Shown one piece after another: positions 1 through 5,906 of a stretch of 7,175 nt of DNA. How positions within the stretch are numbered: position 1 is the first letter of the stretch; each line of letters begins with the position of its first letter. Both the position numbers and the translations under genes were made by a program. The stretch spans positions 135,213 through 142,387 of the forward strand of contig DCZN01000080.1 in NCBI GenBank assembly GCA_002331625.1, read 5' to 3'. Under the pieces are notes generated by a model. It was given only the letters and a program-made list of their open reading frames with translations, had not been told where the DNA came from and did no database searches. The stretch is from Nitrospira sp. UBA2083. GTDB lineage: Bacteria; Nitrospirota; Nitrospiria; Nitrospirales; Nitrospiraceae.

Positions 1-3000
1 GAAGTCAACGATGCCTGCTTGGAGATCTTTGGGCTTCGACGCAACGAAGTCGTGGGGCAAACGACGTTGACGCTGGGAATTTGGCCTGATCCTCTAGAAC
101 GAGTCAAGCTGATCGATCGATTCCAATCCGAAAGGTCGGTTAAAGATTTCGAAATATCATTGCGCGTGAAAAATGGGGATGTACGTCAATTCCTCATCTC
201 AACCGACCTGATCTCGCTCAAGCGGAAACAGTGCTTGTTGACGATCGGCAACGACATTACTGAGAGGAAACGGGCGGAAGAGGCATTGCGTCAGAGTGAA
301 GAACGGTGGCAGCTTGCCGCGACTGGGACAATCGATGGAATCTGGGACTGGGATGTTGCTGGGCATACCGTGTTCTTGTCCGCGCGGTGGAAACAGTTGC
401 GTGGCTACCGGGAAGAAGAGATCGGGGTGGACGAAACGGAATGGTCGTCTCGGATCCATCCGGAAGATTTCTCACGGGTGATGGCCGCAGTGCAATCCTA
501 TTTCAATAAGGAGATCCCTGCGTTTCATTGTGAATATCGTACACGGCGCAAGGATGGAACGTATTTCTGGATCAGCGACCGGGGGGTTGCCGTCTGGGAT
601 GCACAAGGCCGAGTGGTTCGCATGGTGGGATCTGAAACGGATATCACTGAACGGAAGCGGGGCGAGGCGGAGTTGCGGCACAGCGAAGGGCAATTTCGGA
701 CGGTCGTGGAGTCGGCGCCGAACGGAATCCTCTTGGTGGATGGCAGAGGCCGGATTGTCCTTGTCAATGGGCAGATCGAGCGACAGTTTGGCTATCGCCG
801 AGAGGAACTCATCGGTCACCCTGTCGAGAGGCTGCTGCCTGGGCGTTTGCGCAAGGACCATGCCGGCCTGCGGGAGGCGTATCAGGAGGCTCCGGAAGCC
901 AGGGCGATGGGTCGTGGGCGCGACCTCTATGGGTTGCGCAAGGATGGAAGCGAGCTCCCCATCGAAATCGGGCTGAGTTCGATCGAGACAATCTCAGGGA
1001 CGATGGTGCTTGCCTCAGTCGTGGACATCACCGAACGCAAGCAGCGTGAGCATGCACTTGCCGAGCAGCGCCGTCTGTACAAGACGGTCACTGACAATGC
1101 GGCGCTCGCGCTGTTCATCATGGACGATAGCCAGCAGTGTGTGTTCATGAATCCCGCCGCCGAGGCTCTCACTGGTTTCGCATTAGCGGAGGTCATGGGG
1201 CGCCCGCTTCATGATGTCGTTCACCACACCCGTCCTGACGGTTCGCATTATCCTCTGAGCGAGTGCCCGATCGATCAGGCGTTTCCGAAGAACGATCGCG
1301 AGCAGGGCGAAGAGGTATTCGTCCACAAAGACGGACACTTCTACAGTGTCGCCTTTACGGCCAGCCCGATTCGCAATGAACTCGGCCAGCCGGTCGGCAC
1401 AGTCATCGAGGTGCAGGACATCACCAGGCGCAAGCGAGCGGAAGTGGCACTGCGCGAGAGCGAAGCGCGTCTGCAGGCCATCATGGACCGGGCGCCTGTG
1501 TCCATCTTTATGAAAGATCGAGACGGACGATGTCTATTCATGAATGAAGAGTGCGCCCGGGTGATGGGATTCGACCGTACAGAGGTCAAGGGGAAAACCG
1601 AATATGAGCTGTACCCGGCCGAACTGGCTGAACAGTTCCGAATGAATGACCAAGTGGTGTGGAAGAGCGGCCAGGGTCATGTGTTCGAAGAGCACGTCCT
1701 CCAGTCAGATGGCCTACATACGTATGTCTCCACTAAGTTTCTGTTACGCGAGGCTGATGGATCCCTCTATGCGTTGTGCGGTATCGCGTCGGATATTACG
1801 CCAAGACGCCGCATGGAAGAGGCGCTGCGCGAGGGCGAGCAGCGCTTGCGCCTCGCGACAGAGACCGCCGCCATCGGCATTTGGGAGTGGAACGTGACGA
1901 CGAACCACGTTCGTTGGGATGCGCAGATGTTCCGCATCTACGGAGTCTCACAGACTCCGGATGGTCTCGTGACGTACGACACGTGGCGCGAGGCGGTGGT
2001 ACCCGAGGATCTTCATGAGCAAGAACAGATCTTACGAGAGACCATTCAAAGCCGGGGCTCGAGCACCCGAGCCTTCCGGATTCACCGTTACCATGACGGC
2101 GAGGAGCGATACATCGAAGCCATAGAAACCGTCCGCGTGAATGAGCAAGGAGAGACGGAATGGGTGGTAGGGACGAACATCGATGTGACGGCGCGCAAGC
2201 ACGCGGAGGCGGCGCTGCGCCGGCTCAACGAGACGCTGGAACAACGAGTCGCGGAGCGGACGGCGGCGCTGCGGGAAAGCGAGGAGCGGTTTCGCACATT
2301 CCTCAATAATGCGTCGAATCTCGCGTTCATGAAGGCCTGTGATGGACGGTATCTGTATGTGAATCGCCGATTCGCGGAGGCGTTCCAACTCGAGAAGAAC
2401 GAGATAGTAGGCAAGACGGATGTGGAGCTGTTCTCGCGCGAGCAGGCCGAGCTGTTTCAACGCCACGATCGCTCGGTGCTCGAAGCAGGAACAGCCGCGG
2501 AATTCGAGGAGATGTCGCGCTACGCCGACGGTCTCCATACGAATATCGTCGTCAAGTTTCCCGTGCGAAATGAATTAGGGCACGTCTACGCGATCGGAGG
2601 AATCGTCACTGATATTACCGATCGCAAAAAGGCCGAGCTGACGTTGCGGCAGAACCAGTTGGTCCTCCAAGAAAAACGACAAGAACTCCAAAGGCTCACC
2701 GAACAATTGTTCATGGCTCAGGACAGCGAGCGCCAGCGGATCGCGCGTGATCTGCACGATGACTTTGGCCAGCGGCTGGTCGCCCTGACGCTCGATGTGG
2801 CGGCGCTCGAACGGAATCCCCCACTCATGCCGGAGTTGCTCAGCAACTCCCTGGAGTCGGTGCGTGAAGAATTGGCAGAACTTTCCAACGACTTGCGCCA
2901 GCTAGCCCATCGCCTGCACCCGTCCTTGTTGAAGCATGCGGGATTGCGAGCGGCACTCGAAGAATTTGTCCAGCAGGCCATGCATCGAACCGGGCTGCAC

Positions 3001-3342
3001 ATCACACTGCAGGTCAACAACGTGCCCGATTCCCTCCCGCTCGATCTCGCGACGTGCCTATTCCGGGTATGCCAGGAAAGCCTTCAGAACGTGGCGAAGC
3101 ATGCCAAGGCGACGGACGTTCTGGTCATGCTGAGCGGCTCGTCGAAGGGGCTCGGCCTGTCGGTGACGGACAATGGGACGGGCGTTAATTCCCATAACAA
3201 GAACAGTCACGGGAAGGGACTGGGGCTGATCAGTATGCAGGAGCGATTGCGATTGCTGAATGGATTTCTGAACATTCATTTCAGGACGGCGGGCGGGACC
3301 AAGGTTTGTGCCTGGATTCCATTGCAGGAGAAGAACCCGTGA
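1..3342 (+). CDS. Multi-PAS sensor histidine kinase, NarL/DegS (HisKA_3) type, 5' partial
   Basis: The frame is open from base 1, so the start lies upstream; 1113 residues are visible. Seven PAS domains follow each other, each ending in a D-I-T-x-R-K-like motif: residues about 1-88 (truncated), 101-218, 228-346, 358-478, 489-602, 616-733 and 766-876. PAS 2 and 6 have the G-I-W-(D/E)-W and PEDL/PEDF pattern of PAS_3; PAS 5 and 7 share FMK..DGR, GKT..EL and DGLHT and look like PAS_4. A heptad-like stretch (about 734-766) links PAS 6 and 7. The HisKA_3 domain carries the phosphoacceptor His in RDLHDDFGQRL (residue 919, bases 2755-2757). The ATPase has an N box (Asn at 3088-3090), DNGTG (3169-3183) and GKGLGL (3211-3228). 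No receiver domain and no membrane segment are seen in this part. By family it autophosphorylates and passes phosphate to the regulator encoded next, whose start overlaps this stop. The signal is unknown. Confidence 0.95.
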   Translation, partial: EVNDACLEIFGLRRNEVVGQTTLTLGIWPDPLERVKLIDRFQSERSVKDFEISLRVKNGDVRQFLISTDLISLKRKQCLLTIGNDITERKRAEEALRQSEERWQLAATGTIDGIWDWDVAGHTVFLSARWKQLRGYREEEIGVDETEWSSRIHPEDFSRVMAAVQSYFNKEIPAFHCEYRTRRKDGTYFWISDRGVAVWDAQGRVVRMVGSETDITERKRGEAELRHSEGQFRTVVESAPNGILLVDGRGRIVLVNGQIERQFGYRREELIGHPVERLLPGRLRKDHAGLREAYQEAPEARAMGRGRDLYGLRKDGSELPIEIGLSSIETISGTMVLASVVDITERKQREHALAEQRRLYKTVTDNAALALFIMDDSQQCVFMNPAAEALTGFALAEVMGRPLHDVVHHTRPDGSHYPLSECPIDQAFPKNDREQGEEVFVHKDGHFYSVAFTASPIRNELGQPVGTVIEVQDITRRKRAEVALRESEARLQAIMDRAPVSIFMKDRDGRCLFMNEECARVMGFDRTEVKGKTEYELYPAELAEQFRMNDQVVWKSGQGHVFEEHVLQSDGLHTYVSTKFLLREADGSLYALCGIASDITPRRRMEEALREGEQRLRLATETAAIGIWEWNVTTNHVRWDAQMFRIYGVSQTPDGLVTYDTWREAVVPEDLHEQEQILRETIQSRGSSTRAFRIHRYHDGEERYIEAIETVRVNEQGETEWVVGTNIDVTARKHAEAALRRLNETLEQRVAERTAALRESEERFRTFLNNASNLAFMKACDGRYLYVNRRFAEAFQLEKNEIVGKTDVELFSREQAELFQRHDRSVLEAGTAAEFEEMSRYADGLHTNIVVKFPVRNELGHVYAIGGIVTDITDRKKAELTLRQNQLVLQEKRQELQRLTEQLFMAQDSERQRIARDLHDDFGQRLVALTLDVAALERNPPLMPELLSNSLESVREELAELSNDLRQLAHRLHPSLLKHAGLRAALEEFVQQAMHRTGLHITLQVNNVPDSLPLDLATCLFRVCQESLQNVAKHAKATDVLVMLSGSSKGLGLSVTDNGTGVNSHNKNSHGKGLGLISMQERLRLLNGFLNIHFRTAGGTKVCAWIPLQEKNP
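3326..3330 (+). promoter_or_regulatory. Ribosome binding site of the response regulator
   Basis: AGGAG inside the last codons of the kinase gene lies 8 bases before the GTG at 3339. It decides the start: the upstream TTG at 3306 would add 11 residues with no family counterpart, whereas V-T-R-P-R-I-L-M-A-D-D-H is a normal receiver N-terminus. Confidence 0.8.
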
Positions 3343-3986
3343 CACGTCCTCGCATCCTCATGGCGGATGACCATTCGCTCGTGCTGGCCGGTCTCCGGAA
3401 ATTGGTTGAAGAGTTAGGAGATGTGGTCGGCACCGTCGAGGACGGTCGAGCCTTGGTCAATGAAGCACAACGGCTGAGACCTGACATTATTCTCTTGGAT
3501 ATTTCCATGCCCCTGCTCAATGGCTTGGACGCAGCCAGACAACTCACCAAACTCGTGCCGGAGAGCAAGTTGATCTTCGTGACCATGCATGCCACTCCTA
3601 CCTATGTTACTGAGGCTTTTAAGGTTGGCGCGACTGGCTATTTGATCAAGCAGTCCGCGGCGGATGAGCTCAGGCAAGCCATCCAGGCGGTGTTGCGAGG
3701 TCAGCACTACATGACGCCGTCGGTGACCAAGAGTATGATGGGGGAGACCCTCCATCCCACCGAGAGGCCGGTCTCTAAACGACCCATGACAGCGCTCCCA
3801 CCGCGCCAGCGGGAAGTACTGCAACTTATCGCGGAGGGGAAAAGCACCAAGTCGATTGCTTTCATTCTGCGCATCTCCGTCAAGACGGTGGAATACCATA
3901 GGACCAAGATCATGGAGGAACTGAATCTCCATTCGACTGCCGAGCTCACCAGATATGCCGTAAGCGAAGGTCTGGTGACTCTCTAA
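3339..3986 (+). CDS. NarL/FixJ-family response regulator (receiver + LuxR-type HTH)
   Basis: The product has 215 residues, the usual length for this family. Residues 4-120 are a receiver domain: acidic pair D10-D11, phosphoacceptor D54 in LLDISMP, switch threonine T82 and conserved K104. Residues about 150-212 are a LuxR/GerE-type helix-turn-helix (LPPRQREVLQLIAEGKSTKS, then VKTVEYHRTKI). The family dimerises on phosphorylation and binds inverted-repeat operators to control transcription. The GTG start overlaps the TGA of the kinase as GTGA, so the genes are translationally coupled and the kinase is almost certainly its partner. Target genes are not known; the CCTAGGA repeats just downstream are a candidate site. 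It is a phosphorelay regulator rather than a quorum-sensing LuxR, because the N-terminal domain is a receiver and not an autoinducer-binding domain. Confidence 0.95.
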   Translation: MTRPRILMADDHSLVLAGLRKLVEELGDVVGTVEDGRALVNEAQRLRPDIILLDISMPLLNGLDAARQLTKLVPESKLIFVTMHATPTYVTEAFKVGATGYLIKQSAADELRQAIQAVLRGQHYMTPSVTKSMMGETLHPTERPVSKRPMTALPPRQREVLQLIAEGKSTKSIAFILRISVKTVEYHRTKIMEELNLHSTAELTRYAVSEGLVTL

Positions 3987-4015
3987 ACAACTCGGTCTTT
4001 CGTTCATCGCCTCGT

Positions 4016-4044
4016 TTGGCACATTCATTCCAGTAATGTTTCAT
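4016..4044 (+). promoter_or_regulatory. Candidate promoter upstream of the first small wHTH gene
   Basis: Two readings overlap. As a sigma-54 site, TGGCAC (4017-4022) and TTCCA (4028-4032) have correct spacing and match the consensus except that the G of the -12 GC is C. As a sigma-70-like site, TTGGCA (4016-4021) and TTTCAT (4039-4044) are 17 bases apart. Either would start transcription roughly 85-95 bases before the ATG at 4137. The sequence cannot choose between them. Confidence 0.35.
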
Positions 4045-4050
4045 CGTGGC

Positions 4051-4095
4051 CCTAGGATTTTCCTAGTATTCCTCTGCGAATCATTCACCTAGGAT
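4051..4095. repeat. CCTAGGA repeat cluster, possible operator
   Basis: CTAGGA (4052-4057), TTT, TCCTAG (4061-4066) form a perfect 6-base inverted repeat with a 3-base centre. CCTAGGAT at 4051-4058 recurs exactly at 4088-4095, 37 bases later. CTAG is scarce in the rest of the window, so three copies within 45 bases stand out. The group lies between the response regulator gene and the first small gene and could be a binding site for a dimeric regulator, possibly the one encoded just upstream, or an RNA hairpin in the leader. Confidence 0.5.
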
Positions 4096-4136
4096 GTACC
4101 CCGTTAAGGTGAACTTCATACAAGGGGAGGTGGCCT

Positions 4137-4379
4137 ATGGTATTCGCCGCAATCATCGTGCGCGTGCACCGAGTGTTGGAGCAGCTCGGCACCGATTGCC
4201 CCATGGAAGAGGTGATGAGCCTCTGTCCGGAGCTCACGTGGAACCAAGTGTTCCTCGCGATCGATTATTTGAGTCGAAGCGGGCAGATTCGTGTGACACT
4301 AGATGGCGACAGGACCTATAGGGTGCAAGCCTATCACGATGTCACAGTCGCGACTTCCCCTCTGACGCCGGCTGCATAA
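4137..4379 (+). CDS. Small winged-helix-like protein A (80 aa), function unknown
   Basis: I do not recognise a named family. The ATG has a strong ribosome binding site, GGAGG at 4126-4130, six bases upstream. The 80 residues read as one winged-helix-like unit: a first helix (about 3-17), a second (about 22-29), a recognition-like helix with L-T-W-N-Q-V-F..D.LSR (33-47), then G-Q-I-R-V and T-Y-R-V as the two wing strands (49-63). No signal peptide or metal motif is convincing, although residues 2-10 are fairly hydrophobic. A shorter paralogue is encoded at 4995-5183: 21 of 43 aligned residues from 22-64 are identical. The domain shape suggests DNA binding or a protein-interaction module; neither is shown. 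It follows the response regulator gene after a 150-base leader with its own promoter-like signals, so it is probably transcribed separately. Confidence 0.8.
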   Translation: MVFAAIIVRVHRVLEQLGTDCPMEEVMSLCPELTWNQVFLAIDYLSRSGQIRVTLDGDRTYRVQAYHDVTVATSPLTPAA

Positions 4380-4405
4380 GTATGGTCGCATTCTGGACAG
4401 GGAAC

Positions 4406-4429
4406 GCCTAGTACTTCGATATAGCGGGA
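4406..4429. promoter_or_regulatory. CCTAGTA motif upstream of the CxxC gene
   Basis: CCTAGTACTTC followed by GATATAG resembles CCTAGTATTCC at 4062-4072 in the leader of gene A. It also reads as a loose dyad, CTA..TAG, as does the upstream site. The recurrence ahead of a second small gene in the cluster suggests a shared control element, but the match is short. Confidence 0.25.
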
Positions 4430-4448
4430 ATTGCGTGAGAGGGTCTCG

Positions 4449-4691
4449 ATGGAACAATTTCAACACGTGTCGAGAGACGAACATTCGACGCTCGAAGAAG
4501 CGGAGGTGTCCATGGAAACCTTGTTGATTCAGGAAACCGTTTCGACCTTCAGCCGGGCCACCGCGAGCGATTACTGCGCACATCAACGGATGATCGACGA
4601 TGTGCGAACCAGAGGCGGCAGGCGGACCGGGAAGGTGCGATGTCTCGAGTGTGGGACCATCTTCGACGATCCCTACCACGGTTCGAAGTGA
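4449..4691 (+). CDS. Small C-x-H / CxxC protein, possible zinc ribbon (80 or 59 aa)
   Basis: No named family is recognised. The C-terminal part has C-A-H, then about 21 residues later C-L-E-C-G, a spacing that could hold one zinc ion as in small zinc-ribbon or treble-clef domains; the R-C-L-E-C-G-T-I-F segment is the clearest motif. No signal peptide is seen. Two starts are plausible. ATG 4449 has GAGAGGG five bases upstream and gives 80 residues. ATG 4512 has a better ribosome site, GGAGG at 4502-4506 with a five-base gap, and gives 59 residues that still hold all the putative ligands. The extra 21 N-terminal residues are hydrophilic and acidic. The gene starts 69 bases after gene A, in the same direction, so co-transcription is possible, though a CCTAGTA motif in the gap hints at separate control. 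Confidence 0.7.
   Translation: MEQFQHVSRDEHSTLEEAEVSMETLLIQETVSTFSRATASDYCAHQRMIDDVRTRGGRRTGKVRCLECGTIFDDPYHGSK
4502..4506 (+). promoter_or_regulatory. Internal ribosome binding site for the shorter CxxC product
   Basis: GGAGG followed five bases later by ATG 4512, in frame with the longer ORF. It is stronger than the site before ATG 4449 and makes the 59-residue form the main or an additional product. Confidence 0.45.
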
Positions 4692-4994
4692 TGTGACCAG
4701 ATGGGCGCAGGGTACGACCTAGCCTGCGTCATGCATCTCTCCACGTAGATGCGTTGACGTGAACAGCACCGAGAACCTGTCTCAGAGCATACGGGATCTC
4801 CCAGTGCAATGCCACGTAATACCTCACGGTCAGACAGGCGGATCGTCGATTAACAGCTGCTTGCATGGGGCGGTGCTTATGAGGACACTATTTTCAAGAG
4901 CTTAGCGTCGTCGTTTCATTGTGGTGAGTCTACGTGGCATCTGCGATGCACCAGCAATTGCCAAGTTCCAATGAACCAGGAAGGGAGAGAACAC
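4692..4994. other. 303-base non-coding gap with several inverted repeats
   Basis: No convincing gene is seen on either strand. It holds: CGCAGG/CCTGCG (4706-4711 with 4723-4728); GCATCT/AGATGC (4733-4738 with 4747-4752, extendable by a G-U and an A-U pair); CCTGTCT/AGACAGG (4776-4782 with 4832-4838); and a 10-base pair ATGCCACGTA (4809-4818) with TACGTGGCAT (4931-4940). The last arm overlaps a candidate sigma-54 -24 element. The stretch may be a long control region with upstream activator sites, or contain a structured leader or small RNA. None of the hairpins has a T-run after it, so they are not typical intrinsic terminators. Confidence 0.5.
4935..4950 (+). promoter_or_regulatory. Candidate sigma-54 (-24/-12) promoter
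   Basis: TGGCAT (4935-4940) and TGCA (4947-4950) keep the invariant GG and GC exactly ten bases apart, as sigma-54 promoters require, with most flanking consensus bases present. Transcription would start near 4961, about 34 bases before the ATG at 4995. The known need of sigma-54 for an enhancer-binding protein would fit the inverted repeats 100-200 bases upstream. No enhancer-binding protein gene is in the window. Confidence 0.5.
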
Positions 4995-5183
4995 ATGAAC
5001 GTCATTATTCGTTCTCCAGGTAGCCAGCTCGAAGAAGTAGTACTCGAATGCCCAGACCTGACCTGGAACCAGGTCTTTTGTGAACTCGACCGCATGAGCC
5101 GAGGGGGACAAGTCCGACTGGCGATGAAGGGTCCCGGCCTCTATGCGGTGTCGAGCTCAGCTGCGTGCAATTCCTCGTTGTGA
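4995..5183 (+). CDS. Small winged-helix-like protein B (62 aa), paralogue of A
   Basis: No named family is recognised. An in-frame ATG also exists at 4971, but AAGGGAGAG with GGAG at 4984-4987, seven bases before ATG 4995, favours the 62-residue product. Residues 11-53 align with residues 22-64 of the protein encoded at 4137: both have EEV, C-P-(E/D)-L-T-W-N-Q-V-F, D, SR, G-Q-(I/V)-R and a final Y-x-V. It lacks the first helix of its relative and ends in a Ser/Ala-rich tail (53-62), so it is close to a minimal helix-turn-helix plus wing. It may act as a dimer or bind a partner protein instead of DNA. A sigma-54-like promoter lies just upstream, and the DUF2934 gene follows after 23 bases, very likely in the same transcript. 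Confidence 0.8.
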   Translation: MNVIIRSPGSQLEEVVLECPDLTWNQVFCELDRMSRGGQVRLAMKGPGLYAVSSSAACNSSL

Positions 5184-5206
5184 AGAAAAGAAAGGAGACA
5201 TAAATC

Positions 5207-5455
5207 ATGCAACCACTGGCCCCAAAAGAACCCAGAGGGCGGAAGAACTCTGAATCTCATCAAGCCCGGAACACGGCGATGCTGCTGAAGAAACCGTCCT
5301 ATAGCCTGCCGGTCCTTCCTCGCGATCATGTGCAGATGCGTATCGCCGATCGTGCCTATGAACTCTACGCCGAGCGTGGCTATCGACAGGGTTATGCGCT
5401 CGATGATTGGCTGGAGGCCGAGCGGGAAATCCTGAGTCTCGAATGCGACACGTAG
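5207..5455 (+). CDS. DUF2934 domain protein (82 aa)
   Basis: ATG with GGAG at 5194-5197, nine bases upstream. Residues about 44-76 match the DUF2934 pattern: I-A-x-R-A-Y-E-L-Y-x-E-R-G, then G, then D-D-W-L-E-A-E-R-E-I-L. The domain is a short helical hairpin of unknown function found in many soil and water bacteria, often in multiple copies per genome. The N-terminal 43 residues are basic, proline-containing and probably disordered (KEPRGRK, LLKKPSYS), which would allow contact with nucleic acid or a partner, but this is inference. No signal peptide or membrane segment is seen. The gene sits 23 bases after the small winged-helix gene B, so the two are likely co-expressed. Confidence 0.85.
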   Translation: MQPLAPKEPRGRKNSESHQARNTAMLLKKPSYSLPVLPRDHVQMRIADRAYELYAERGYRQGYALDDWLEAEREILSLECDT

Positions 5456-5461
5456 CAATCT

Positions 5462-5483
5462 CCGGCTGGGTTCCCCTGGTTGG
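5462..5483 (+). other. Intercistronic hairpin
   Basis: CCGGCTGGG and CCCTGGTTGG can pair in RNA as a nine-base stem (5462-5470 with 5475-5483) closed by a UUCC loop, but four of the pairs are G-U. No T-run follows, so it is a weak terminator at best; it might act as a processing or stability element between the DUF2934 and PepSY genes. Confidence 0.25.
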
Positions 5484-5511
5484 ATCACTCTAGAATAAGA
5501 ACGAGGTATCC

Positions 5512-5871
5512 ATGCAACAACGATTGGTTACCGTGTTCATATTTGTCAACTTGTTGGTGGCTGGAACTCTGGTTGTCGGTGGAACGGCCCACAGTGACAA
5601 AAAAGAGAAACATGGGAAGGCAGAGATGGTCGCCACAGCGAAGGCGACGATCAGCGAAGCGGTCAAGACCGCGTCGGAGCAGGTGTCGGGCACGATCATC
5701 GAAGCCGCGCTGGAGATGGACCATAACAAGCTTGTCTGGGAAGTCGGGGTCGTTACGGCAGAGAACAAAGTGATGGAGGTCCACATCGACGCTGAGAGCG
5801 GTGCGGTGATCGATGTGGAAGAGGAAAAGGCGAAGACGAAACAATCTCATAAGTGGGGTCAAAAGCCATGA
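5512..5871 (+). CDS. Exported PepSY-domain protein (119 aa)
   Basis: ATG with GAGGT at 5503-5507 upstream. Residues 1-26 form a signal peptide: one Arg, a hydrophobic core (5-22) and G-T-A before a likely cleavage after A26; no lipobox Cys is present. The mature protein begins with a Lys/Glu/His-rich stretch. Residues about 41-103 match a single PepSY domain: a helix (A-T-I-S-E-A-V-K-T-A), then strands with L-V-W-E-V-G-V-V and V-M-E-V-H-I-D-A-E-S-G-A-V-I-D. PepSY proteins are small periplasmic or cell-surface modules, some of which inhibit peptidases; small single-domain forms like this have no assigned role. The C-terminal tail (104-119) is Lys-rich. It follows the DUF2934 gene by 56 bases in the same direction and converges on glgX. 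Confidence 0.9.
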   Translation: MQQRLVTVFIFVNLLVAGTLVVGGTAHSDKKEKHGKAEMVATAKATISEAVKTASEQVSGTIIEAALEMDHNKLVWEVGVVTAENKVMEVHIDAESGAVIDVEEEKAKTKQSHKWGQKP

Positions 5872-5875
5872 TCGG

Positions 5876-5892
5876 AAGGGTTAAAGGGTTAA
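5876..5892. repeat. Short tandem repeat AAGGGTTA
   Basis: AAGGGTTAA at 5876-5884 and again at 5884-5892, an 8-base period present twice, in the 35-base gap between the convergent PepSY and glgX genes. There is no clear terminator hairpin in this gap; TAATC (5890-5894) and GATTA (5905-5909) could pair weakly. Confidence 0.5.
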
Positions 5893-5906
5893 TCGAAGGT
5901 GGTTGA

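Noticed and set aside
2032..2538. 168-codon minus-strand open frame
   Set aside because: It is antisense to PAS 6 and 7 of the kinase; the plus-strand reading is clearly conserved protein.
3339..3986. Quorum-sensing LuxR regulator
   Set aside because: Only the C-terminal HTH is shared; the N-terminus is a phosphoreceiver with D10-D11, D54, T82 and K104.
3414..4028. 204-codon minus-strand open frame
   Set aside because: It lies opposite the response regulator gene, whose receiver and HTH motifs are unmistakable; the antisense product shows no domain.
4094..4321. 75-codon plus-strand frame starting before gene A
   Set aside because: It overlaps gene A in another frame, has an Arg-rich shadow-like composition and no paralogue.
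4394..4408. Sigma-54-like TGGACA...CGCC before the CxxC gene
   Set aside because: GG and GC are nine bases apart instead of ten and the flanking bases do not match.
4299..4679. 126-codon minus-strand open frame across genes A and CxxC
   Set aside because: No ribosome site or recognisable motif; the plus-strand genes have strong ribosome sites, and gene A has a paralogue supporting its frame.
4706..4728. CGCAGG/CCTGCG hairpin as an intrinsic terminator of the CxxC gene
   Set aside because: The loop is 11 bases and no T-run follows, so it is not a convincing terminator.
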